Position numbers and translations under genes: made by a program
NCBI RefSeq assembly: GCF_042219855.1
Contig: NZ_JBHJHP010000001.1
Span: 1,178,001 to 1,242,000, forward strand
DNA: 64,000 nucleotides
Source: JBHJHP01 sp042219855
GTDB lineage: Bacteria > Bacteroidota > Bacteroidia > Bacteroidales > UBA5342
Direction: 5' to 3'
The notes under the pieces: model-generated
Databases searched by the model: none
Seen by the model: only the letters and a program-made list of their open reading frames with translations
What the model was told of the DNA's origin: nothing
Shown: piece after piece, positions 53,612 to 62,065 of the stretch
How positions within the stretch are numbered: the stretch's first letter is position 1
Layout: the number at the start of each line of letters is the position of its first letter

Positions 53612-54349
53612 TCAAATATGTGGTGTAAACTGATCCAGATCGTAAATACCGATGGTTCTTTCAATTTCAGCTACTTTATCCACCATCATATCAAAGCCAT
53701 CACCACCAAACTTCTGATGTTCTATCTTTTCAAATTCCTCTCCCAGCGCACCGTACTCATGTGCTGAAACCACAGATTTGAAAGCCGGGAACAATACGGT
53801 ATCTTCCCTGGCTTCATGCGGCCGGTACATGCGATTGAACATCGTCATTAATGCAATGACTTCCTGCTTGTCATCCGTTTTCATATCCTGACCGGGCTGA
53901 GTCAGTTTCAGAATTTTTTCGGTCACATCTCTGCCTCCCCTGTGCTGCTTCAATAAAACCTCAACAAGTTCCGTCTCTTTGTTTGCCTTTCTCAAACGGG
54001 GAAAAAGATAATCCTCCTCCAGCTTTTCATGATAGTCTTCCACAAAATTCCGGATAATGTCAGCCGTTTGATTCACAAAAACCGGGTTGAAATATTCATC
54101 TTTACCCATCCGGATGACTGCAGTATCGTAAATAATCATCATGCGTTGCAACAAACCGTGTTCCCGCATCAGGTCCTCATTGGCAGATACTTCCTTTTCC
54201 TCCTCCTCATCATCCATATTCTTCACTTGTGCACTGGCATTTGTACCGGACATCCCAATTACGGCCGATCCCAGAACAAGTAATGAACCTCTTTTAATAA
54301 AATTTCTGCGGGGATTATCCTGCTGAATATTAAGCTGTTTCGTTTTCAT
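53612..54349 (-). CDS. Tat-exported hemerythrin-domain protein
   Basis: This 245-residue protein carries a twin-arginine signal ('PRRNFIKRGSLLVLGSAVIGM', RR about residue 14). The hemerythrin four-helix bundle follows: 'MREHGLLQRMMIIYD' (first His), 'FVEDYHEKLEEDYLFPRL' (H..xE), 'VLLKQHRGGRDVTEKIL' and 'YRPHEAREDTVLFPAF' (H...E), giving five His and two carboxylates that could hold a di-iron centre. Export by Tat implies that the protein folds with its metal before crossing. Roles known for bacterial hemerythrins include oxygen, NO or iron handling. It is 4 nt from the DoxX gene. Confidence 0.88.
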   Translation of the reverse strand: MKTKQLNIQQDNPRRNFIKRGSLLVLGSAVIGMSGTNASAQVKNMDDEEEEKEVSANEDLMREHGLLQRMMIIYDTAVIRMGKDEYFNPVFVNQTADIIRNFVEDYHEKLEEDYLFPRLRKANKETELVEVLLKQHRGGRDVTEKILKLTQPGQDMKTDDKQEVIALMTMFNRMYRPHEAREDTVLFPAFKSVVSAHEYGALGEEFEKIEHQKFGGDGFDMMVDKVAEIERTIGIYDLDQFTPHI

Positions 54350-54353
54350 ATCA

Positions 54354-54833
54354 TTAATTTTTATTTCGTTCCATTTTCTTCATCCACACATAATCAAATG
54401 ACCAGCGCCCGCCTCCTTTAATAAGCAGGAATAAGGAACCAAGCCACATGCTGAAGTCTGTACGCATTTCGTGTGCCATGCTCCAGAACCCGTACGTTTT
54501 CATTTCGCGCAAAATAAAAGGGCCAAAACTCTCTCCAAATCCAATCGGAAATTTAGTCACAATAATTGCCACTGAAATGTTGATAAACATTATAAGAGCT
54601 GCAAGTCGCGATAAGAGCCCGATAAGCATCAGAAATCCACAAACTATTTCGAATACACCTACAAATGTGGCAAAGAATTCAGGAGAAGGAAATCCCATTT
54701 TGGCAAAACGTCCGGCGCCACGCACGGCAGGAAATAAAAACTTCTGTATACCTTCTGATAAAAATACGGAACCCACCATAAGACGAATGAGTATAACCCA
54801 GCGTGAAGAAGTATTCAGAATTCTGTAAAACAT
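54354..54833 (-). CDS. DoxX-family membrane protein
   Basis: This 159-residue inner-membrane protein has four hydrophobic segments. Family marks are 'LIRLMVGSVFLSEGIQKFLFP' at the start ('GxxFxxxGxxKL'), 'FATFVGVFEIVCGFLMLIGLLSRLAALIMFINISVAI' core 'VGVFEIVCGFLMLIGLLSRLA' and 'SLFLLIKGGGRWSFDYVW' at the end. DoxX proteins are linked to quinone or thiol redox pathways, but molecular function is uncertain. It is first gene of a two-gene unit with the hemerythrin protein. Confidence 0.88.
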   Translation of the reverse strand: MFYRILNTSSRWVILIRLMVGSVFLSEGIQKFLFPAVRGAGRFAKMGFPSPEFFATFVGVFEIVCGFLMLIGLLSRLAALIMFINISVAIIVTKFPIGFGESFGPFILREMKTYGFWSMAHEMRTDFSMWLGSLFLLIKGGGRWSFDYVWMKKMERNKN

Positions 54834-55021
54834 AAGACCATGATTTACATATGGTTCACTGCATTCAACAATTCAAAAACCGGTAATGTTAGCAAAAACC
54901 GGTTCATTTAAACTTTTTTAAACTAACATGAACCTTTTATTATTTTTCATAGAATCGGTAAACAGAGACCCGGATAAAAAACATATTCATCCGCTTAATT
55001 TCCACGTTCGTCGATTTATTA

Positions 55022-55052
55022 TTTCCGAAAGATAACTTCCACCCTATTTTTG
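55022..55052 (+). promoter_or_regulatory. Promoter of the TonB receptor operon
   Basis: TTTC (55022-55025), 19 nt, then TATTTTTG (55045-55052): a near-consensus Bacteroidota promoter ending 24 nt before the ATG at 55077. Confidence 0.6.
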
Positions 55053-55076
55053 GATCATAACTTAATATTGACAGAA

Positions 55077-57470
55077 ATGACACGTAGAATTTTTTCGTTA
55101 TTGATGATCCTCACATTTACACTCTCCATACATGCCAGCGAACTGACCCAGAATATCAGGGGCAAGATTATCGACGAAGTCACAGGGTATCCCATTCCGG
55201 GAGCCAATGTAATTCTTATCGGAACAGAACCTGTTGTCGGAACCACAACTGATGCCAATGGCTACTTTAACATTCCGGATGTTCCCGTTGGACGTCAGTC
55301 CATCCGTATTTCGTTCATCGGATATGAATCCCGTACCATCAGTAATCTTCTTCTTAGCAGTGCCAAGGAGACTTTTATGGAAATCAAACTGACAGAAAAA
55401 GTAACAAGCATCAACGAGGTGACCGTTAAATCCTTTACTAAAAAGGAAGAAGCACTGAATGAAATGGCGATGATCAGTTCCCGGTCATTCTCAGTAGAGG
55501 AAACCGAACGTTTTGCCGGCAGTCTTGGTGATCCGGCCCGAATGGTTGCCAACTATGCCGGTGTAATGACACAAAACGATTCACGTAACGACATCATCAT
55601 TCGTGGAAATTCACCAACAGGTGTACAGTGGCGCCTGGAAAATATGGAAATACCAAATCCGAACCATTTTGGTGCTTTGGGTACAACCGGAGGTCCGGTA
55701 AGCATGCTCAACAATAACCTTCTGACCAACTCCGATTTTCTCACCGGTGCCTTTCCTGCTGAATTCGGTAACGTGCTTTCAGGCGTATTTGACCTGAATA
55801 TGCGGTCGGGTAATAATCTTGAACACGAATACACCGGGCAGATTGGGTTTAACGGATTTGAACTGGGAGCTGAGGGACCGTTTAAACGAAAAGAAAATGG
55901 CCAGAATGCCACCTATCTTGCCAATTTCCGCTACTCTACCCTTGAAGTACTCGATCTCATTGGTTTCGGCGTCGGAACCGGATCAGCCATTCCGCAATAT
56001 AAGGACCTGACGTTTATTGTGGACCTGCCGGGAACCAAACTGGGACGGTTTAAGCTTATCGGGCTTTGGGGCGACAGCTTCATTGACCTGGGCCGTGAAG
56101 AGACTGATACGGCTGCCAATAATTATAATCCGCGCGGAACTGCTACTGATTTCGGTTCAAAACTCGGATTTATCGGCTTAAACCATACGTATTTTATCAA
56201 TGAGAACAGCCGGTTTCTGTCCACGGTTTCATACCAGTATCTGGAATCCACTACCAAATTCGATTCCATCCAGCATGCTACCAATACAACGATACCGCAA
56301 TACAGGGGCACGTTGTATGAGTCCAAAGCATCAGCAACAACTGAGTTCAAACAAAAGATCAATACCAAAAATAATTATAGCATTGGTGTGATATACGATC
56401 ACTACTTTGTGAATTTTAATGATAGTGCCATGTCGTATAATCAGGGGCATTTTATCACCACACAGGATACAAGGGATGATTTGAATATGTTGCGCGCCTA
56501 TGCACAGTGGCAACACAATTTCAACAACAGGCTCACCGGTTATGCGGGGCTTTATAGTCAGTATTTTGACCTGAACGGAGAATCATCGGTTGAACCAAGA
56601 GCCAGCCTGCGATACAGGGCAAATCACGGACAGACATTTACGCTGGGATATGGCCGGCATAGTCAGATTCAACCTAAAAGCATCTATTTTGCACAGACGT
56701 ACCACTCATCAACAAACACGTATACGCAGACTAACCACGATGTAAAATTTTCAAAAGCAGATCATATTGTTTTGGGATACAACAATATGCTAAGTAATAA
56801 TTTCCGGATCAAGGCTGAAATGTATTACCAGCATCTGTTCCATATTCCCATTAAAGATAATCCGCAGAATCCATACGAAGCGCAGTTTTCACTGGTCAAT
56901 GCAGGTGATTTTTTTGCACTCCCCACGGAAGACAATCTTGTAAACAAGGGACTTGGTCGTAATTACGGGATAGAACTTACACTGGAAAAATTCTTGAGTA
57001 AGGGATATTATGTGCTCTTTACCACATCCATCTTCGATTCAAAATACAAAGCAGCCGACAATGTATGGCGAAATACGGCATTCAACGGCAATTATGTGTT
57101 TAACCTGCTGGGAGGCTATGAACGAAAGCTGAGTGAAAAAGTAATGGTTACGGTTGATTTGAAAACGGTGCTGGCCGGCGGACGCAGATATGTTCCCATA
57201 GATCTTACCCAATCCATCGCAAAACATGAAACTGTTTACAACTGGAATAATGCATGGAAAAACAAGTTCGATGACTACTTCAGAACCGATGTACGATTTG
57301 GAATCAAACTGAACGGTAAAAAAACAAGCCAGGAATGGGCCATCGATTTGCAGAATGTTTCAGGATATCAGAGTATCTTTATGCAGGGTTTTGATGCGGA
57401 TAAAAAAGAGATATACGAAGTGTATCAGCAGGGCTTCTATCCGATGTTTCTCTACAGAATACAATTTTAA
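55077..57470 (+). CDS. TonB-dependent receptor with carboxypeptidase-like N-domain
   Basis: This 797-residue outer-membrane protein starts at the ATG that opens the signal peptide ('MTRRIFSLLMILTFTLSIHA'); a TTG nine codons upstream is rejected. A CarboxypepD_reg-like domain follows ('IRGKIIDEVTGYPIPGANVILIG' core 'GKIIDEVTGYPIPGANV', 'DANGYFNIPDVPVGRQSIRISFIGYE'). The plug then has 'DPARMVANYAGVMTQNDSRNDIIIRGNSP' core 'NDIIIRGNSPTGVQWRLENM', and the rest is beta-barrel ending in 'YPMFLYRIQF' with terminal Phe. The length and domain order fit plug-barrel receptors for small oligomers, metals or peptides. It is co-transcribed with the kinase that follows after 5 nt. Confidence 0.92.
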   Translation: MTRRIFSLLMILTFTLSIHASELTQNIRGKIIDEVTGYPIPGANVILIGTEPVVGTTTDANGYFNIPDVPVGRQSIRISFIGYESRTISNLLLSSAKETFMEIKLTEKVTSINEVTVKSFTKKEEALNEMAMISSRSFSVEETERFAGSLGDPARMVANYAGVMTQNDSRNDIIIRGNSPTGVQWRLENMEIPNPNHFGALGTTGGPVSMLNNNLLTNSDFLTGAFPAEFGNVLSGVFDLNMRSGNNLEHEYTGQIGFNGFELGAEGPFKRKENGQNATYLANFRYSTLEVLDLIGFGVGTGSAIPQYKDLTFIVDLPGTKLGRFKLIGLWGDSFIDLGREETDTAANNYNPRGTATDFGSKLGFIGLNHTYFINENSRFLSTVSYQYLESTTKFDSIQHATNTTIPQYRGTLYESKASATTEFKQKINTKNNYSIGVIYDHYFVNFNDSAMSYNQGHFITTQDTRDDLNMLRAYAQWQHNFNNRLTGYAGLYSQYFDLNGESSVEPRASLRYRANHGQTFTLGYGRHSQIQPKSIYFAQTYHSSTNTYTQTNHDVKFSKADHIVLGYNNMLSNNFRIKAEMYYQHLFHIPIKDNPQNPYEAQFSLVNAGDFFALPTEDNLVNKGLGRNYGIELTLEKFLSKGYYVLFTTSIFDSKYKAADNVWRNTAFNGNYVFNLLGGYERKLSEKVMVTVDLKTVLAGGRRYVPIDLTQSIAKHETVYNWNNAWKNKFDDYFRTDVRFGIKLNGKKTSQEWAIDLQNVSGYQSIFMQGFDADKKEIYEVYQQGFYPMFLYRIQF

Positions 57471-57475
57471 GCGAT

Positions 57476-58435
57476 ATGGATAAATTCATGTACAACAGAG
57501 GAAGGTATATCAGGACTGCCGCTATCCTGATTCCCGGAGTCAGCCTAATCCTTGCTTTGGTCTACTTTCTGTTTATTGATAACGGGAACAATGCCACCCT
57601 GGCATCAAACATCATTCACAGCATCATTATGACGTCGGGAATATGGCTGGGTTGTACGGTCATTATCAGTTATCTGTGGGCCAAGATTCCATGGGAACAT
57701 CATCCGTTTAAACGTTTAATCATTGAAATTATTCTTATTACTACCTACACTGTTCTGTTTGGCATGTTCGTGCTTTGGATTGGCCGGCAAAAAGGTCTGA
57801 TTTCCAAAGATTACATCAATATAGGCAGCGATATAGCCATTACATTACTCATTACCTTTTTTATCACAGCCATCCATGAATCCGTGTTTTTTTATCAGCA
57901 ATGGAAATATAATTTCTCGCGTTCAGTCAGACTTGAAAAGGACAGCATTGAGGCCAGATATGAAACACTGAAAACACAAATCAATCCGCATTTTCTGTTC
58001 AACAGTCTGAACAGTCTGGCGAACATGGTATCAGAAAATGAACAGGCCACAGATTATATCAGCAATCTCTCCGATTTTCTAAGATATATCCTCAGCAGCC
58101 GCGATAAGGAACTTGTTCTGGTTCGGGAAGAAATTGAAATTCTCAGGAAATATGCTGATTTGCAGCAATCCCGGTTCGGTGAAAACCTGCATACCGATTT
58201 GCAGATAGATGCTGCGTTTTACCACTACTCCATTCCTCCGCTGGTGCTGCAAATGCTGTATGAAAACTGTATTAAACACAATATTATCTCTTCTGAAAAT
58301 CCACTTGAAATTCGCATTTTCACGAATGATAACTATATTGTGGTGACCAACAATCTGCAGTACAGAAGCACTGTCACCTCAACGGGTCAGGGACTTCGCA
58401 ATATAACTGAACGCTACAGGTATTTTACAACCTAA
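57476..58435 (+). CDS. LytS-type histidine kinase, truncated by an in-frame stop
   Basis: This 319-residue kinase has four membrane helices in the first 145 residues, then the His_kinase domain with His172 in 'KTQINPHFLFNSLNSL' and the ATPase part ending at 'GQGLRNITERYRYFTT'. The next codon is TAA (58433-58435). The same frame then continues for 22 codons that translate as a typical family C-terminus ('KKQFSVKVPLL') and stops at TGA 58502-58504, overlapping the ATG of the regulator in an ATGA. The full form would thus be 341 or 342 residues. See the findings. The truncated form still has the catalytic core but lacks its last beta strands. Confidence 0.85.
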   Translation: MDKFMYNRGRYIRTAAILIPGVSLILALVYFLFIDNGNNATLASNIIHSIIMTSGIWLGCTVIISYLWAKIPWEHHPFKRLIIEIILITTYTVLFGMFVLWIGRQKGLISKDYINIGSDIAITLLITFFITAIHESVFFYQQWKYNFSRSVRLEKDSIEARYETLKTQINPHFLFNSLNSLANMVSENEQATDYISNLSDFLRYILSSRDKELVLVREEIEILRKYADLQQSRFGENLHTDLQIDAAFYHYSIPPLVLQMLYENCIKHNIISSENPLEIRIFTNDNYIVVTNNLQYRSTVTSTGQGLRNITERYRYFTT

Positions 58436-58500
58436 GAGGTTATTATTGAGCAAACGAAAAAACAATTCAGCGTCAAGGTTCCGCTTTTAATTGTCAAATC

Positions 58501-59259
58501 ATGAACAGGATATTAATAGTTGAAGACGAAAAACCGGCAGCAAACCGGATATCAACACTGCTCAGGGAAATAGATCCGGATGCTGAGATCGCAGGATTCA
58601 CAGATTCGGTTTCCGGCACCATTCAATGGCTGAACCAACATCCGCATCCTGACCTTATCTTACTCGATATTCAATTGGGCGACGGGCTGAGTTTCGATAT
58701 TTTCAGAACTATTGAGACCGATAGTTTTATCATTTTCACAACCGCATATGACGAATACGCCCTTAAAGCATTTCAGCTGAACAGTGTCGACTATCTGCTG
58801 AAGCCCGTAAAAAAAGCAGATCTGGCGGCCGCATATGAAAAATTTATGCGCTTTAAAGGCACACCACAGATATTTAAAGTAGAGGAAATTGTAAATTTTA
58901 TTGAAAAACAGAAAAGCAGCTTTAAGTCACGCTTTATCATTAATATCGGTAATAAACTTGTTACGGTTGAAACCAAACAAATCGCCTGCTTTCACACGCT
59001 TGAAAAAAACACCTTTCTCACTACTTTTGAAGGAAAGAATTACCCGGTGGACTTTTCACTGGACAACATAGAAAAAATGGTGAATCCCGATCTTTACTTC
59101 AGGATCAACCGACAAACACTACTCCATTTTGATGCGATAAAAACCATTCACGTGATGTCGAAAAGCCGTATCAAACTTGATCTGAACATAGAACTGGATA
59201 GCGATACCTATGTCAGTTTTGCCAAATCTCCGGAATTCAGAAAATGGCTGGACAGATGA
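58501..59259 (+). CDS. LytTR-family response regulator
   Basis: This 252-residue regulator is the partner of the kinase just upstream. The receiver domain has 'VEDEKPAANRI', phospho-acceptor Asp56 in 'LILLDIQLGDGLSFDIF', and 'YLLKPVKKADLAAAYEK' with the conserved Lys. The LytTR DNA-binding part (about 145-252) has 'IGNKLVTVETKQIACFHTLEKNTFLTTF' core 'QIACFHTLEKNTFLTTFEGK' and 'YFRINRQTLLHFDAIKTIHV'. The operon suggests that it regulates the TonB receptor or something related to its cargo. Its ATG would overlap the stop of an untruncated kinase. Confidence 0.92.
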   Translation: MNRILIVEDEKPAANRISTLLREIDPDAEIAGFTDSVSGTIQWLNQHPHPDLILLDIQLGDGLSFDIFRTIETDSFIIFTTAYDEYALKAFQLNSVDYLLKPVKKADLAAAYEKFMRFKGTPQIFKVEEIVNFIEKQKSSFKSRFIINIGNKLVTVETKQIACFHTLEKNTFLTTFEGKNYPVDFSLDNIEKMVNPDLYFRINRQTLLHFDAIKTIHVMSKSRIKLDLNIELDSDTYVSFAKSPEFRKWLDR

Positions 59260-59289
59260 GTTAAGTTAACAGGTTACGGGTTAGGAGTT

Positions 59290-60060
59290 TAATAAGTTAC
59301 TAAATGAACAGTGAAGAATGAAGAATGAAAAATTATTCTGTGCTTCTGTAAGCTGTAAACAAGGTTACTGAGGGTCCTGATGCTAATCAGGATGTATCGA
59401 AGAAACCTTAATTTAATTACGAATGAGGAGTTGAATGAACAATGAACAATAAGGAATGGACGCTGATCTTCCCCTTCAGGGGACCGAGGGGTAGCGTTGG
59501 AACGAAATTAATTAGGAATTGCAAATGAATGAAAAATGAAGAGTGAAGAATGAAAAATTACTCTGTACTCCTGTAAGCAGTAAACAAGGTTACTGAGGGT
59601 CCTGAAGTTAGTCAGGATGTATCGAAGAAACCTTAATTTAATTACGAATGAGGAGTTGAATGAACAATGAACAATAAGGAATGGACGCTGATCTTCCCCT
59701 TCAGGGGACCGAGGGGTAGCGTTGGAACGAAATTAATTAGGAATTGAATGAAGAATGAAAAATTACTCTGTACTCCTGTAAGCAGTAAACAAGGTTACTG
59801 AGTGTCCTGATGCTAATCAGGATTTATCGAAGAAACCTTAATTTAATTACGAATGAGGAGTTGAATGAACAATGAACAATTACGAATGAACGCTGATCTT
59901 CCCCTTCAGTGGACCGAGGGGTAGCTTTGGAACGAAATTAATTAGGAATTGAATGAAGAATGAAAAATTATTCTGTGCTCCTATAAGCCCTAAACAAGGT
60001 TACTGAGTGTCCTGATGCTAATCAGGATGTATCGAAGAAACCTTAATTTAATTACGAATT
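59290..60060. repeat. 205-225-bp tandem array, 4 units
   Basis: The marker AACAAGGTTACTGAGKGTCC recurs at about 59359, 59584, 59789 and 59994, giving spacings of 225, 205 and 205 nt. Each unit includes CCTGATGCTAATCAGG, GAACAATGAACAATAAGGAA and, in the first three, a palindromic CCCCTTCAGGGGACCGAGGG block. The extra 20 nt in the first interval are a direct repetition of AAATGAATGAAAAATGAAGA-like sequence. It is non-coding, just after the regulator gene, and abuts a MITE-like copy. Confidence 0.9.
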
Positions 60061-60061
60061 T

Positions 60062-60270
60062 TTGTTGTCGGGCTAAAAATCAATATTACATAAAGATTCT
60101 TCGCTTCATTTTACTTCGCTCAGAATGACAGTCTTTTAGATTCATATGAGGCTTGAGGTTGGGTTGGTTTGCGAATCTGTGGCAAACCAACCCAACCTCA
60201 AGCCCAACAGCCAGCAAATGCCTGTCATTCCGAGCGAAGCGAGGAATCTCTGATGCTTTAAACGAACATC
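60062..60270. mobile_element. MITE-like hairpin element, copy 2 (inverted)
   Basis: This 209-bp element has the same architecture as 40181-40390 but in the opposite orientation. The end TTGTTGTCGGG is kept; the other end has decayed (TAAACGAACA). The central hairpin has perfect 23-bp arms (60150-60172 and 60182-60204). Its arm sequence differs from copy 1 at several positions, with the matching change in the other arm. Confidence 0.8.
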
Positions 60271-60366
60271 AGTAATTAGAAATGTGAATTGCAAATGAAT
60301 GAACAATGAAAAATGAAGAATGAAAAATTATTATTCATTATTCATTTTTAATCGTTCATTTTCAAT

Positions 60367-61737
60367 CTATTCTTCGGCTTTAGTGGCCAGTTCTTTTTTA
60401 TGGCGTTTCAAGCCGAGGGCGAAAACGAATGCAACAACTATCAGTAATGCCAGATAGTGAAATGATCGGTTAAAACCCTGTTCGCCGACCGAAGCAATTA
60501 AAGCACCGATAACTGCAGCGCCGGTCAGTTGGCCCAGGCTGGTAAAGATGGACAACATGCCCTGAGTAATGGCCCGGTCGGTTTTACCGACTTCATTCAG
60601 CATAATGTACCGCAGGGAACTCCCCGCAAGAATGGAAAGGCCTAAACCAATGAGCGCACCAGCTGCATAAAAAATGGTTTTATCGGGTTTGAAAAAATAC
60701 AGTAGATAAAAACCGGCCGCTGATAATAAGAGACCGAGTAAGATCACCCATTTGGATCCTACCTTGTCAATCAACCTGCCAAACAGAGGGGAACCAACTG
60801 CAGAAGCGAGTACAATAGGTACCAGCATAAAGCTGGCCTGTGAAGAATCGACATTAAACACTTTTACCGTAAAATCCGGTATAAATACAAATACCGATTG
60901 CATTGCACCACTGACAATGGCAATTAATCCAACGATTCTGATCTGCCTGTTTTTAAACAAATGCGTTTTGACCACAGCATTGGGCTTATTATGTTCTGTA
61001 AAAAACAACAAAACGAGAAACACCACGGATCCGATCAAAAAAGGCAGGACCTTCCATTGTTTAAGACTGGCCAGAAATCCATTGCTTTCAAGGTTATTTA
61101 CTGCATAGGCAAAGCTACCCAGCATCAGCGCCATCAGTATGATGCCCGGATAATCAATTTTACTGTCTTTGGATGTTCTTATATTAGGCAACAGTTTTAT
61201 ACTGTAAAACACCAAAACAGCCGCTATAGGGATATTAATCAGGAACAAGGCATGCCACGAGAAGAATTTCAACAATGTCCCGGCCAGGATCGGACCAATA
61301 ATAAATGCAAATCCAAATACAGCACCGAGTAAACCAAGTATTCTGCCCCGTTTCTCAACCGGGAAAAGGTCACCCACCACTGCGGAAGCCACAGGAAAAA
61401 TACCACTCGCTCCAAAGCCCTGCACCGCACGCCCGATAATCAGAATGGTAAAATTGTCTGAAACAGATACGATCAACGATCCTAAAGCAAATATCAGCAA
61501 GGACAAGACATAAATATTCCGACGACCAAAGTTATCTGACAGCTTTGCAAACAACGAAATTCCTGTAAGGTTAAACAACACATATATGGAAAAGATCCAT
61601 CCCAGCAGTCTCGTTTGAATCGCTATGGTGGATTGAATGGCCGGTAATGCCGGTCCTACAATAGAAATGTCCAGTGCGCCCATTAAAACACCGGTGAAGA
61701 GTAAGGCGATAATTTTGTTATTTCCTTTTTCAGCCAT
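60367..61737 (-). CDS. MFS multidrug-type transporter (DHA2-like)
   Basis: This 456-residue transporter has about 14 membrane helices from the count of hydrophobic segments. Motif A is 'SLFAKLSDNFGRRNIYVLSL' (G.L.D..GRR), motif C-like 'GAVFGFAFIIGPILAG' follows, and motif D1 is 'LMGALDISIVGPALPAIQST', the DHA2/EmrB pattern 'LDxTIVxxALPxI'. The second half has a matching 'GRLIDKVGSKWVILLGLL'. Drug or metabolite export is expected; the substrate is unknown. The ATG is preferred over an upstream TTG. It stands alone with no MFP partner. Confidence 0.85.
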   Translation of the reverse strand: MAEKGNNKIIALLFTGVLMGALDISIVGPALPAIQSTIAIQTRLLGWIFSIYVLFNLTGISLFAKLSDNFGRRNIYVLSLLIFALGSLIVSVSDNFTILIIGRAVQGFGASGIFPVASAVVGDLFPVEKRGRILGLLGAVFGFAFIIGPILAGTLLKFFSWHALFLINIPIAAVLVFYSIKLLPNIRTSKDSKIDYPGIILMALMLGSFAYAVNNLESNGFLASLKQWKVLPFLIGSVVFLVLLFFTEHNKPNAVVKTHLFKNRQIRIVGLIAIVSGAMQSVFVFIPDFTVKVFNVDSSQASFMLVPIVLASAVGSPLFGRLIDKVGSKWVILLGLLLSAAGFYLLYFFKPDKTIFYAAGALIGLGLSILAGSSLRYIMLNEVGKTDRAITQGMLSIFTSLGQLTGAAVIGALIASVGEQGFNRSFHYLALLIVVAFVFALGLKRHKKELATKAEE

Positions 61738-61889
61738 GTAAGTAAAGTCTACCCCAAACAAACAGTTAATACATCATATGGTTTAGTTGTTCAACTTCTT
61801 TTATGAATGTACAGTGTCCGTGTAAGTCAGAACATAAAATGGTTTTGATTGATAATAAATTATAAAATATTGATTTTTAATATTTTGAA

Positions 61890-62016
61890 AAAAGGACTAA
61901 AGTCCTTTTAGTGGTGATATTACTAGTAACCCCGGCATTACCGCGTGCCGCCTTAAGCTTCAGCGGTGGCGCAATGCCGGGGTTACTGAAAAGGTGCTCT
62001 ACAGGGTTTTAACCCT
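61890..62016. repeat. Cluster of nested palindromes
   Basis: Three palindromes lie in a row: AAAAGGAC-TAAA-GTCCTTTT (61890-61909), 15-bp arms AGTAACCCCGGCATT / AATGCCGGGGTTACT (61925-61939 and 61973-61987) around an inner imperfect stem (GCCGCC...GCGGTGGC), and AGGGTT-TT-AACCCT (62003-62016). It resembles the composite palindromic repeats at the other end of the window in style but not in sequence. Otherwise 61738-62065 holds nothing recognised. Confidence 0.8.
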
Positions 62017-62065
62017 TAGGTTAGTATTTTTAAATGGCAATATTTTTTTAAATTACAAATTTAAA

